Below the pieces are notes generated by a model. It saw only the letters and a program-made list of their open reading frames with translations, made no database searches and was not told where the DNA came from. Positions 1 through 6,962 of a stretch of 7,140 nucleotides of DNA are shown here, one piece after another (the first letter of the stretch is position 1; each line of letters begins with the position of its first letter). The position numbers and the translations under genes are program-made. Where the stretch lies: the NCBI GenBank assembly GCA_023433855.1, contig JAEYTV010000233.1, positions 1 through 7,140 on the forward strand, in the 5' to 3' direction. Origin of the DNA: Pseudomonadota bacterium. Its GTDB lineage: Bacteria; Pseudomonadota; Alphaproteobacteria; Rhizobiales; Rhizobiaceae.

Positions 1-919
1 AAGCGTTCTTCCGATCTTTCTGCTCGTGCTCCTCGGCCTGGGACTGAGGCGTGCTCCCGTGATCAATGCCGATTTCTGGATCGGGCTCGAACAATGCAGC
101 TATTGGGTGCTGTTTCCCGCCCTGCTGTTTGTGACCATGGCGAAGGCCGACTTCTCGGACGGAACGGATCTCGCCGTGAGCCTGGCAGCCATCCTGTCGG
201 TTGCCATCATGTCCGGCAGCCTGCTCCTCGCCTGGCCGCTGATCCGCAGGATGCATGTCAAATCCCCCGCCTTCACGTCCCTGTTCCAGACGGCAACGCG
301 GTGGAACGCCTTCATAGCGCTCGCGGTGGCGGCAAAGACATACGGAGAAGAGGGCCTTACAACCGTCGGACTGGTGATGGCGGCGATCATCATCCCGCTC
401 AACTTTGTCAACGTGACCGTGCTCGTTTGGTTTTCCGGAAGCGAGCGCAACTATCGCATCCTCATCCGTCGGATCATCACCAATCCGCTCATCGTCTCCA
501 CGTCGCTCGGCATTGCCGTCAACGTCTCCGGAATATCGATCTTCGAGCCGGTCATGACAGCGATCGAGCTTCTGTCCCAGGCATCGCTAAGCCTTGGTCT
601 CATCACCGTCGGGGCCGGCCTGAGGATCATGGATGCGCTCAGACCACGTGCCATCACCCTTGTCGCGGTCCTCCTCAAGCTGGTGGTTTTTCCAGCTGTT
701 GCAGTGGCCGTCGGACTGGCGGTCGGCGTTACGGGCAACGGCCTGGTATTGCTTGCACTGAGCGCGGGGGTTCCCACTGCGATGAACGGCTATCTCCTCG
801 CCAAGCAGTTCAATGGCGATGCCGATCTCTACGCGGCCGCAACGACGCTGCAGGTCGCCCTGTCGTTCTTCAGCATACCGGCGGTGATGACGATCACCGC
901 TTACGTCGCGACCGGATAA
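1..919 (+). CDS. AEC-family transporter (auxin efflux carrier/malonate permease type), 5' end cut by window edge
   Basis: This is an inner-membrane secondary carrier of the AEC family (Pfam Mem_trans), which exports or imports small organic anions. The substrate cannot be read from the sequence. The reading frame is open from base 2, and the visible protein starts SVLPIFLLVLLGLGLRR, the usual first helix of this family, so the true start lies a few codons upstream and the GTG at 26 is internal. About 305 residues are visible, against roughly 310-320 for full-length members. The protein is nearly all hydrophobic segments, around ten of them, separated by short basic loops such as RNYRILIRRI. 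The second half repeats the first in style, including the segment GLVLLALSAGVPTAMNGYLLA, where proline and asparagine break a helix as in the BART superfamily. The TAA at 917-919 lies inside the 3' end of the convergent aidB-like gene. The family call is firm; the substrate is unknown. Confidence 0.85.
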   Translation, partial: SVLPIFLLVLLGLGLRRAPVINADFWIGLEQCSYWVLFPALLFVTMAKADFSDGTDLAVSLAAILSVAIMSGSLLLAWPLIRRMHVKSPAFTSLFQTATRWNAFIALAVAAKTYGEEGLTTVGLVMAAIIIPLNFVNVTVLVWFSGSERNYRILIRRIITNPLIVSTSLGIAVNVSGISIFEPVMTAIELLSQASLSLGLITVGAGLRIMDALRPRAITLVAVLLKLVVFPAVAVAVGLAVGVTGNGLVLLALSAGVPTAMNGYLLAKQFNGDADLYAAATTLQVALSFFSIPAVMTITAYVATG

Positions 920-2553
920 AGAAGATCGATGATGTAGCGTGCATCGAAACGGGCATCCAGCATGCCGTAAGTAGACCGCCAGCCACCAGCAAGCCGAGTC
1001 TCAAGAAACGCATCGGCGATCTTTCCCGCGCCGAGGCGTACGAGTTCGGCGGCGCCTGCGGCAAGCGCAAGCTGCTCGACGAGAAGCCGGGCGGCGCCTT
1101 CATCGGTCTCGCAAAGCGCCATCGCGGCGCGCAGCACCTCGACCGTCTTGCGTCCGGAAGCGCCGAGATCGCGTTCGAACCCAGCCAGGACGGCATCAAA
1201 GAGATCTCTTCCGCGGGAAAGGACCCGCAGCACGTCGAGCGCCATAACGTTGCCGGAACCTTCCCATATGGCGTTGACCGGCGCTTCGCGGTAGTGCCGG
1301 GCGATCGGCCGCTCCTCAATGTAGCCGTTGCCGCCGATGGATTCCATCGCTTCATAGATCAGCGAGGGTGCGATCTTGCAGATCCAGTATTTGATGACCG
1401 GGGTCATGACGCGTGCAAAAGCCGCATCGCTCTGGCTCGTCGCGGCCTTATCGAAGGCGTCTGCAAGCCGGAACGAAAGGGCGGTCGCCGCGGCGACGTC
1501 GAGCGCCATATCGGCAAGTACCCGCGTCATCAGCGGTTGGTCGATCAGGTTCTTGCCGAACACGCTCCTGCCGCGCGTATGATGAACGGCTTCAGCCAGC
1601 GAGGCTCGCATAATGCCGGCGGAAGCCAGTGCACAATCAAGGCGCGTCAACGTGACCATGTCCAGGATTGTCCGGATGCCGCCGCCCGGCTCGCCAAGCA
1701 GATAGCCGAAAGCGTCGGTAAACTCGACCTCCGCGGAGGCGTTTGAACGGTTGCCGAGCTTGTCCTTCAGCCGCTGGAACTGCAGGCCATTGGCGGAGCC
1801 ATCCTCCAGCAGGCGCGGCACGAGGAAACAGCCGATGCCTTCGCCTGTTTTTGCGAGCATGACGAACCCGTCGCTCATTGGCGCGGACATGAACCATTTG
1901 TGGCCCGAGAGGCGGTAGATCCCCTCGCCCACCCGCTCGGCCGTCGACCGGTTGGCACGCACGTCGGTGCCACCCTGTTTCTCGGTCATGCCCATGCCGA
2001 GCGTGACGGCGGTCTTCTGCAATGCCGGGCGGTTGGTTGAATCGTATTTGCGCGACAGGATCTTCGGTGCCCATTCCTTCTGGACGCGCGGCGACGCCAT
2101 CAGTGCGGCCACCGAAGCGCTCGTCATGGTCAGCGGGCAAAGATGGCCGCATTCCAGCTGCGCGGTAAGATAGAAGCGGGTAGCGCGTGCCTTGTGCTCA
2201 CGGCCCTTGGCTTCGGGAATGGCCTCCCAGACTGATGAATGCAGGCCGGCCTGCATCGAACGGCGCATCAGCGCATGCCAGCCAGGATGGAACTCGACGA
2301 CGTCCAGGCGCTCGCCCCGGGGTCCGTGGGTCCTCAGCTTGGGAGGGTTCTCGTTCGCCATGCGGGCGAGCTCCTGCGCCTCCGGAGAGGTGACATACCG
2401 GCCGAGATGATCATATTCCTCGCGGATGGTGCGATGGAGCCCGCTGGTCAAATCCACCACGAGGGGATCCGACCGGTATGCGTTGATGCCGGCCCACGGC
2501 TTAGGCTGGTTCAGTTCGGCAAATTTTTCTTCGGCGCGCGATATCTGGTTCAT
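901..2553 (-). CDS. aidB: AidB-like acyl-CoA dehydrogenase family flavoprotein
   Basis: The 550-residue product closely resembles E. coli AidB (about 541 residues), an FAD-binding acyl-CoA dehydrogenase homologue of the alkylation (adaptive) response that binds DNA and is proposed to protect it; its physiological substrate is not settled. Shared blocks recalled from E. coli AidB are LGMGMTEKQGGTDV (185-198), RLKDKLGNRSNAS (261-273) and APVNAIWEGSGNVMALDVLRVL (424-445). Glu431 in WEGSGN sits where medium-chain acyl-CoA dehydrogenase carries its catalytic base. The FAD-binding dehydrogenase core spans roughly 30-440. The C-terminal ~105 residues correspond to the part of AidB that binds DNA. 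The ATG at 2551-2553 is chosen because MNQISRAEEKFAELNQP matches the family N-terminus; the frame stays open upstream to 3255 only as antisense of pyrB. No clear Shine-Dalgarno sequence precedes the ATG, and I see no E. coli-like Ada box (AAAGCGCA) in the gap upstream. The 3' end overlaps the AEC gene by 19 bases, so neither gene has room for its own terminator. Function in this organism is inferred from homology. Confidence 0.9.
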   Translation of the reverse strand: MNQISRAEEKFAELNQPKPWAGINAYRSDPLVVDLTSGLHRTIREEYDHLGRYVTSPEAQELARMANENPPKLRTHGPRGERLDVVEFHPGWHALMRRSMQAGLHSSVWEAIPEAKGREHKARATRFYLTAQLECGHLCPLTMTSASVAALMASPRVQKEWAPKILSRKYDSTNRPALQKTAVTLGMGMTEKQGGTDVRANRSTAERVGEGIYRLSGHKWFMSAPMSDGFVMLAKTGEGIGCFLVPRLLEDGSANGLQFQRLKDKLGNRSNASAEVEFTDAFGYLLGEPGGGIRTILDMVTLTRLDCALASAGIMRASLAEAVHHTRGRSVFGKNLIDQPLMTRVLADMALDVAAATALSFRLADAFDKAATSQSDAAFARVMTPVIKYWICKIAPSLIYEAMESIGGNGYIEERPIARHYREAPVNAIWEGSGNVMALDVLRVLSRGRDLFDAVLAGFERDLGASGRKTVEVLRAAMALCETDEGAARLLVEQLALAAGAAELVRLGAGKIADAFLETRLAGGWRSTYGMLDARFDARYIIDLLYPVAT

Positions 2554-2694
2554 GAGCGCGGTTCTAGCCGAAGTTAAGGGAACTGGAAACGGGAGCGTGG
2601 GGCGAAATCGAGCATTCCCACCAAAAGCCGTCCGGCTGCTTGCCGGCAGCGGGCGGCGCGTTGCAAGAAGCGGTGAAATACCACCTCCTTCGGC

Positions 2695-2723
2695 TTGCAG
2701 GCTGCCACACCACACCTTATAGA
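2695..2723 (+). promoter_or_regulatory. Candidate sigma-70 promoter of the pyrB operon
   Basis: A TTGCAG -35 box (2695-2700, preceded by C as in the alphaproteobacterial CTTG form) is followed by a 17-base spacer and a TATAGA -10 box (2718-2723). Transcription would start near 2730 and leave a leader of about 22 bases before the pyrB ATG. The spacing is ideal and both hexamers are reasonable matches, but this comes from pattern inspection alone. If it is correct, the TTG at 2695 cannot be the pyrB start codon. Confidence 0.45.
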
Positions 2724-2738
2724 CCGCCGAACGCAAGC

Positions 2739-2743
2739 GGAGA
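2739..2743 (+). promoter_or_regulatory. Ribosome binding site that fixes the pyrB start
   Basis: GGAGA lies 8 bases before the ATG at 2752. It supports this ATG over the upstream in-frame TTG at 2695, and agrees with the family N-terminus [15 protein letters not shown]. Confidence 0.65.
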
Positions 2744-2751
2744 CACGACCG

Positions 2752-3693
2752 ATGGTCTTCTTTCCCCACCGCCACCTGCTTGGCATCAAGGGTCTCGCAG
2801 AACAGGACATCACCTATCTTCTGGACAAGGCCGATGAGGCCGTGAAGATCTCCCGGCAACGGGAGAAGAAGACGTCCACCCTGCGCGGCCTCACCCAGAT
2901 CAACCTTTTCTTCGAAGCCTCGACGCGTACGCAGGCATCGTTCGAACTGGCCGGGAAACGGCTGGGCGCCGATGTGATGAACATGTCGGTCGGCAATTCG
3001 TCGGTGAAGAAGGGCGAAACGCTGATCGATACGGCGATGACGCTCAATGCGATGCGGCCGGACGTGCTGGTGCTGCGCCATTCCTCGGCCGGCGCTGCCG
3101 CACTGCTGGCGCAGAAGGTCGCATGCTCCGTCGTCAATGCCGGCGACGGGCAGCACGAGCATCCGACCCAGGCCCTGCTCGACGCGCTGACGATTCGCCG
3201 GGCAAAGGGCAAGCTGTCGCGGATCATCGTGGCCATCTGCGGCGACGTGCTGCATTCACGCGTGGCGCGCTCCAACATCCTGCTGCTCAATGCCATGGGT
3301 GCGCGTGTGCGAGTCGTTGCGCCCTCCACCCTACTGCCATCCGGCATCCGCAACATGGGCGCCGAGGTCTTCCACTCCATGGAAGAAGGTCTCAAAGACG
3401 CCGACGTGGTGATGATGCTGCGGCTGCAGCGCGAGCGGATGGCTGGCGCCTTTGTTCCTTCGGTACGAGAATATTACCGGTTCTACGGCCTCGACGCGGA
3501 GAAGTTGAAGGCCGCCAGGGAGGATGCGCTCGTCATGCATCCGGGTCCGATGAATCGCGGAGTTGAGATCGCCTCGGAGGTGGCAGACGGCCCTCAGAGC
3601 GTCATCGAGGAGCAGGTCGAAATGGGTGTCGCGGTGCGGATGGCGGTCATGGAGACCCTGCTCATCTCACAGAACCAGGGGGAGCGCGCATGA
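2752..3693 (+). CDS. pyrB: Aspartate carbamoyltransferase catalytic chain
   Basis: The enzyme joins carbamoyl phosphate and L-aspartate to give N-carbamoyl-L-aspartate, the first committed step of pyrimidine synthesis in the cytoplasm. The 313 residues match the usual catalytic-chain length. Carbamoyl phosphate residues are present: FEASTRT at 54-60, the 80s loop with K86-K87-G88-E89-T90, and HPTQ at 137-140, where His137 corresponds to E. coli His134. The aspartate domain follows, with a loop RLQRERM (224-230) and [11 protein letters not shown] (263-273), the form seen in Bacillus/Pseudomonas-type enzymes where E. coli has HPLPRVDEI. No pyrI regulatory gene is next to it. Instead a catalytically degenerate dihydroorotase homologue begins within its stop codon (ATGA, 3690-3693), the arrangement of class A transcarbamoylases. 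The start is set by a GGAGA ribosome site. Identification is secure; holoenzyme class is inferred from the neighbour. Confidence 0.97.
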   Translation: MVFFPHRHLLGIKGLAEQDITYLLDKADEAVKISRQREKKTSTLRGLTQINLFFEASTRTQASFELAGKRLGADVMNMSVGNSSVKKGETLIDTAMTLNAMRPDVLVLRHSSAGAAALLAQKVACSVVNAGDGQHEHPTQALLDALTIRRAKGKLSRIIVAICGDVLHSRVARSNILLLNAMGARVRVVAPSTLLPSGIRNMGAEVFHSMEEGLKDADVVMMLRLQRERMAGAFVPSVREYYRFYGLDAEKLKAAREDALVMHPGPMNRGVEIASEVADGPQSVIEEQVEMGVAVRMAVMETLLISQNQGERA

Positions 3694-5006
3694 CCGCAAA
3701 CCTATCAAAGGCCGCCGTTCTCAAGAACCTGCGCATCATCGATCCGTCCAGGGGCGTGGACGAAACCGGCACGATCGTCATCGGCGACGACGGCCGCATC
3801 CTGGCAGCCGGCAAAGAGGCGCAAAACCAGGGCGTGCCCGAAGGGGCCTCCGTACGCGACTGCCGTGGCCTCGTGGCAACGCCCGGTCTGGTGGACGGCT
3901 CCGTCCATGTCGGTGAGCCGGGCGCGGAGCATCGCGAAACGATACAGTCGGCAAGCCTTGCTGCGGCGGCGGGAGGCATTACCAGCTTCATCATGATGCC
4001 GGACACTGACCCTGTTCTGGATGACATCGCGCTCATCGAGTTCGTCCAGAAAAATGCCCGTGACACAGCCATCGTCAATGTTCATCCCGCTGCGGCCCTG
4101 ACCAAGGGACTTGCGGGGAAGGAAATGACCGAGATCGGGCTCCTGCGGCAGTCCGGAGCCGTCGCCTTCACCAATGGACGGCGTGGCCTTTCCGACTCGC
4201 TTCTGCTGCGGCGGGCGATGACCTACGCACGTGAGTTCGATTCTGTCATCTCGCTCGAACTGCGCGAAGAATATCTCGGCAACGGCGTGATGAACGAGGG
4301 GCTTTTCGCGAGTTGGCTCGGGCTTTCCGGTGTGCCGAAGGAAGCGGAAATCATCCCGCTTGAGCGGGATCTCAGGATTGCGGCGCTGACCGGTGCGAAA
4401 TACCATGCCGCAAAGATCTCCGTGGCTGACTCAGCGGAAGCGATGCGAATTGGTCGCTCGCGGGGCGCGAAGGCAACCTGCGGCGTCTCCATCAATCATC
4501 TGGCACTCAACGAGAACGACATCGGCGAGTACCGGACGTTCTTCAAGCTCTCCCCGCCGCTGCGTTCGGAAGACGACCGGGTGGCAATGGCCGACGCGCT
4601 CGCCGACGGTACGATCGACATCATCGTCTCCTCCCACGACCCTCAGGACGTCGACACCAAACGGTTGCCCTTTGCCGATGCAGAGGATGGCGCCATCGGC
4701 CTTGAGACGATGCTCGCCGCGGCACTTCGGCTATATCACGAGGGCCGGGTCCCTCTTATGCGACTGATCGATGCGATGTCTACGCGACCGGCGCAAATCT
4801 TCGGCCTCGAGGCCGGCACGCTCAAGCGCGGCGCCAGAGCCGACATAACGCTGATCGATCTGGACGAACCCTGGATCGTGGCCAAGGACGCACTTCTTTC
4901 GCGATCCAAGAACACGCCGTTCGAGGATGCACGGTTTTCAGGTCGTGCCGTCGCAACCTATGTGGACGGCAAGTGCGTCTATCGCGTTGATGGGGAAGAA
5001 GCGTGA
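3690..5006 (+). CDS. pyrC: Dihydroorotase-like PyrC', probably non-catalytic partner of PyrB
   Basis: The 438-residue product has the full amidohydrolase fold of a type I dihydroorotase: N-terminal beta part, PGLVD...EPG (65-78), SPPLR (288-292), GLET (337-340), and a C-terminal stretch [10 protein letters not shown]...[12 protein letters not shown] (364-392). The residues that make a dihydroorotase work are mostly gone. The HxH metal motif reads S71-V-H73; the substrate Arg of HLREPG is Gly75; MPNT is M-P-D105-T; the Asp-Asp-Gly metal segment is N162-G163-R164; the next metal His (SHCED) is Leu189; the His of CHxS is Lys242; the catalytic Asp of TDHAPH is Ser315, with its last His Gln319. 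Pseudomonas has a comparable inactive PyrC' required to assemble its class A aspartate transcarbamoylase, and I infer that role here. The ATG overlaps the pyrB stop by 4 bases behind an AGGGGGAG ribosome site (3677-3684), suggesting coupled synthesis in equal amounts. A true dihydroorotase should be encoded elsewhere. Automatic annotation will probably call this an active pyrC. Confidence 0.9.
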   Translation: MTANLSKAAVLKNLRIIDPSRGVDETGTIVIGDDGRILAAGKEAQNQGVPEGASVRDCRGLVATPGLVDGSVHVGEPGAEHRETIQSASLAAAAGGITSFIMMPDTDPVLDDIALIEFVQKNARDTAIVNVHPAAALTKGLAGKEMTEIGLLRQSGAVAFTNGRRGLSDSLLLRRAMTYAREFDSVISLELREEYLGNGVMNEGLFASWLGLSGVPKEAEIIPLERDLRIAALTGAKYHAAKISVADSAEAMRIGRSRGAKATCGVSINHLALNENDIGEYRTFFKLSPPLRSEDDRVAMADALADGTIDIIVSSHDPQDVDTKRLPFADAEDGAIGLETMLAAALRLYHEGRVPLMRLIDAMSTRPAQIFGLEAGTLKRGARADITLIDLDEPWIVAKDALLSRSKNTPFEDARFSGRAVATYVDGKCVYRVDGEEA

Positions 5007-5620
5007 GCGGAGTTCTTCACTGGCAGCTCGATCTTTCGACTGCGGCCTGCGCTCTGCTTTTTGGTTACCTGCTCGGCTCCATTCCCTTCGGCCTCATCCT
5101 GACGCGTGCGGCAGGTCTTGGTGATATCCGGGCGATCGGCTCGGGAAACATCGGGGCGACCAACGTCCTGAGGACGGGAAACAGGAAACTTGCTGCCGCC
5201 ACCTTGCTGCTCGACGCATTGAAGGCCACGGCAGCCGCGCTTGCCGGCTGGTATTTCCTGGGCCACGAGGCCGGCCTGCTCGCCGGCTTTGCGGCATTCC
5301 TCGGCCATCTTTTCCCCGTGTGGCTCGGGTTCAAGGGAGGCAAGGGCGTTGCAACCTACATAGGTACGCTGCTTGGGGTCGCTCCCTGGATCGTGCTCGT
5401 TTTTGCGGCGATATGGCTGCTGCTCGCCAAGCTCAGCAAATACTCTTCCTTGTCCGCCCTGGTTGCAACGCTTGTCATTCCGGTTGTGCTGTGGTTCATA
5501 GATGAACCTAAAACGGCGCTGATCATGGCGGTGATGACCGTGATCTCCTGGTACAAGCACAAAGGCAATATCGAGAGACTGATCGCCGGAACCGAAGGCA
5601 AGATCGGGCAAAAGGGATAA
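5003..5620 (+). CDS. plsY: Acyl-phosphate:glycerol-3-phosphate acyltransferase PlsY
   Basis: PlsY transfers the acyl group of acyl phosphate (made by PlsX) to position 1 of glycerol 3-phosphate, the first membrane step of phospholipid synthesis. It is a 205-residue integral inner-membrane protein, the normal length, with several hydrophobic helices. The three conserved cytoplasmic motifs are present: [12 protein letters not shown] (46-57), [18 protein letters not shown] (101-118) and [14 protein letters not shown] (185-198). [10 protein letters not shown] (21-30) near the N-terminus is also typical. The start is a GTG whose GTGA overlaps the pyrC stop by 4 bases, with GGGGA (4992-4996) 6 bases upstream, so translation is probably coupled to the preceding gene. 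Its metabolic role is unrelated to pyrimidines, so the linkage looks like shared expression, not a shared pathway. Identification is secure. Confidence 0.96.
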   Translation: MSGVLHWQLDLSTAACALLFGYLLGSIPFGLILTRAAGLGDIRAIGSGNIGATNVLRTGNRKLAAATLLLDALKATAAALAGWYFLGHEAGLLAGFAAFLGHLFPVWLGFKGGKGVATYIGTLLGVAPWIVLVFAAIWLLLAKLSKYSSLSALVATLVIPVVLWFIDEPKTALIMAVMTVISWYKHKGNIERLIAGTEGKIGQKG

Positions 5621-5633
5621 AGGGCGAACCTAC

Positions 5634-6776
5634 ATGCCGGACAGCGCAAAACGGGTAGGGATTGCGCTGACGGACAAGCAACGGATCGCATGGCTGAGAC
5701 TTATCCGCTCGGACAATGTCGGCCCGATCACCTTTCGAGATCTCATCAATCATTGCGGTTCGGCCGAAAATGCTCTCGCCATGCTGCCCGAGCTATCCGC
5801 ACGGGGCGGCGCCACGCGCACGATCCGCATCGCGACGGTACAGGAAGCAGAGCGTGAGCTGGAAGCAGCTCGCCGCAGCGGAGCTCGTTTCCTCGGCATC
5901 GGCGAGCCGGGCTATCCCCCGGCTCTGCGCCACATCGACGGAGCCCCGCCCCTCCTGGCGGTGAAGGGCGATCTTTCTGCGGCCGTGCGTCCCTCCGTCG
6001 GCGTCGTTGGATCTCGGAATGCCTCGGTGGCCGGAGCCAAATTCGCCGCGATGATTGCCCGGGATTGCGGCCGCGGCGGTTACACCGTCACCTCGGGGCT
6101 GGCGCGCGGGATCGACACGGCCGCCCACCGGGCCGCGCTCGACACGGGCACCATCGCCGTGCTCGCAGGCGGGCTCGATCATCCCTATCCCGCCGAGAAC
6201 GTGCCACTGCTGGACCAGATCACCGCTGAACGGGGATTGGCGGTCAGCGAGATGCCCTTTGGTTGGGAACCTCGGGCGAGGGATTTCCCCCGCCGCAACC
6301 GTCTGATCGCCGGGATATCGCTTGGTGTCGTGGTGGTGGAAGCGGCCGAACGCTCCGGTTCCCTCATCACGGCGCGGTTGGCAGGCGACTTCGGCCGGCT
6401 GGTCTTCGCGGTTCCAGGATCGCCGCTGGATCCACGCTGTCACGGAACCAATGGCCTTCTGAAACAGGGCGCCCTGGTCACGACGAGTTCCGACGATGTC
6501 CTGGGCGCACTGGCGCCGCTATCCGACCTGGCCCCCTTCCCCCCGCAGGTCGTGGAAGAGCCGCAGAAACCGGACAACGCCATTCTACCCCCCGCGGACA
6601 ACGAGCGCTCGAGGATTGTCTCAGCCCTCGGACCTACACCCGTGGAGGTCGACGACATCATTCGCCACACCGGCACCCCTGCCTCTTCCGTCTATCTCGT
6701 GCTCTTGGAACTCGATCTCGCAGGGAGGTTACATCGACACGCCGGAGGTCTTGTTTCGCTCGCCGTCGATCACTGA
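5634..6776 (+). CDS. dprA: DNA-processing protein DprA (Smf), RecA loader on ssDNA
   Basis: DprA binds incoming single-stranded DNA and loads RecA during natural transformation; many non-competent bacteria also keep it. The 380-residue protein has three parts. An N-terminal helical region (about 15-90) contains a helix-hairpin-like start, [16 protein letters not shown]. The Rossmann-like DNA-binding domain (about 95-295) carries VGSRNAS (125-131), SGLARGID (154-161), [12 protein letters not shown] (218-229), [12 protein letters not shown] (236-247), PGSP (261-264) and [10 protein letters not shown] (271-280), all family hallmarks. A proline-rich linker (about 299-322) leads to a C-terminal winged-helix domain (324-376). 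The ATG lies 13 bases after the plsY stop, with AAAGGG (5619-5624) as a modest ribosome site, so the gene probably shares the pyr-plsY transcript. Its last 48 bases overlap a small gene on the other strand. No other competence gene is visible here, so a role in transformation cannot be claimed. Confidence 0.96.
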   Translation: MPDSAKRVGIALTDKQRIAWLRLIRSDNVGPITFRDLINHCGSAENALAMLPELSARGGATRTIRIATVQEAERELEAARRSGARFLGIGEPGYPPALRHIDGAPPLLAVKGDLSAAVRPSVGVVGSRNASVAGAKFAAMIARDCGRGGYTVTSGLARGIDTAAHRAALDTGTIAVLAGGLDHPYPAENVPLLDQITAERGLAVSEMPFGWEPRARDFPRRNRLIAGISLGVVVVEAAERSGSLITARLAGDFGRLVFAVPGSPLDPRCHGTNGLLKQGALVTTSSDDVLGALAPLSDLAPFPPQVVEEPQKPDNAILPPADNERSRIVSALGPTPVEVDDIIRHTGTPASSVYLVLLELDLAGRLHRHAGGLVSLAVDH

Positions 6777-6962
6777 ACGCGGGCGCCGCCCCGCCTGTAC
6801 GTCACCTGCCTCGATATGTGCCATGTCGATAAGATAACAAAGCATGTCGGCCCCTTCTCGGAAGGCCACCTGACGAAGCTCTGCAAGCATCTGGCGCACG
6901 TATGCGATGTTCTCGCCGCTGCTGTCTTCTGGCCGCTCGTGTTGTTTGTCCTTCTGGACCAT
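6729..6962 (-). CDS. Small conserved-looking hypothetical protein, 77 residues
   Basis: I recognise this only as resembling small hypothetical proteins of rhizobia; no function is known to me. The product is soluble and rich in charged residues. Its core, [39 protein letters not shown] (17-55), should form two amphipathic helices, which could suit a dimer or a partner-binding protein. There is no signal peptide and no membrane segment. Three in-frame starts exist: TTG at 6980, ATG at 6977 and ATG at 6962. The last is chosen because GGGGGA lies 7 bases before it, while the other two have no ribosome site. The C-terminal 15 or so residues are encoded inside dprA, on the opposite strand, and are basic and low in hydrophobics, so they may be a recent extension. 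The AT-rich DNA upstream fits a promoter region. Coding is supported by the ribosome site and helix pattern and needs comparison to confirm. Confidence 0.7.
   Translation of the reverse strand: MVQKDKQHERPEDSSGENIAYVRQMLAELRQVAFREGADMLCYLIDMAHIEAGDVQAGRRPRSVIDGERNKTSGVSM

Larger units (their letters stand above)
2554..2751. other. Divergent intergenic region between aidB and pyrB
   Basis: This 198-base gap holds the control signals of two divergent transcription units. On the + side there is a good promoter candidate and a ribosome binding site for pyrB. On the - side I see no convincing promoter for aidB; the best hexamer pair (TTTCCA, 16 bases, CTAGAA) is weak and would put the transcript start almost at the start codon. 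I see no leader peptide with a pyrimidine run, and no terminator-like stem followed by T residues, so there is no visible attenuation of the pyr operon. An in-frame TTG at 2695 would extend pyrB by 19 codons, but that stretch looks like promoter and leader DNA. Confidence 0.6.

Noticed and set aside
26..28. GTG as the start of the AEC transporter
   Set aside because: The frame stays open to the window edge and the upstream residues complete the typical first transmembrane helix.
94..1746. A 550-codon + strand open frame across the AEC gene and antisense to aidB
   Set aside because: The translation is Arg/His/Gly-rich with no family features, as expected for a shadow frame in GC-rich DNA. Both real genes are well identified.
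2635..2650. GCTGC/GCAGC inverted repeat as a terminator or attenuator of pyrB
   Set aside because: The stem is only 5 bases, has no T run and lies upstream of the candidate promoter.
2695..2751. TTG start giving pyrB 19 extra N-terminal residues
   Set aside because: No ribosome site before it, it overlaps a good promoter candidate, and family members begin at MVFFPHRHL with a GGAGA site.
901..3255. A 784-codon open frame on the - strand extending aidB upstream
   Set aside because: Everything upstream of 2553 is antisense to the pyrB leader and pyrB. The AidB family N-terminus matches the ATG at 2553.
4393..4767. Alternative-frame ORF within the pyrC-like gene as sign of a frameshift
   Set aside because: The main frame is continuous over 438 residues with family motifs to both ends; the alternative is a shadow frame.
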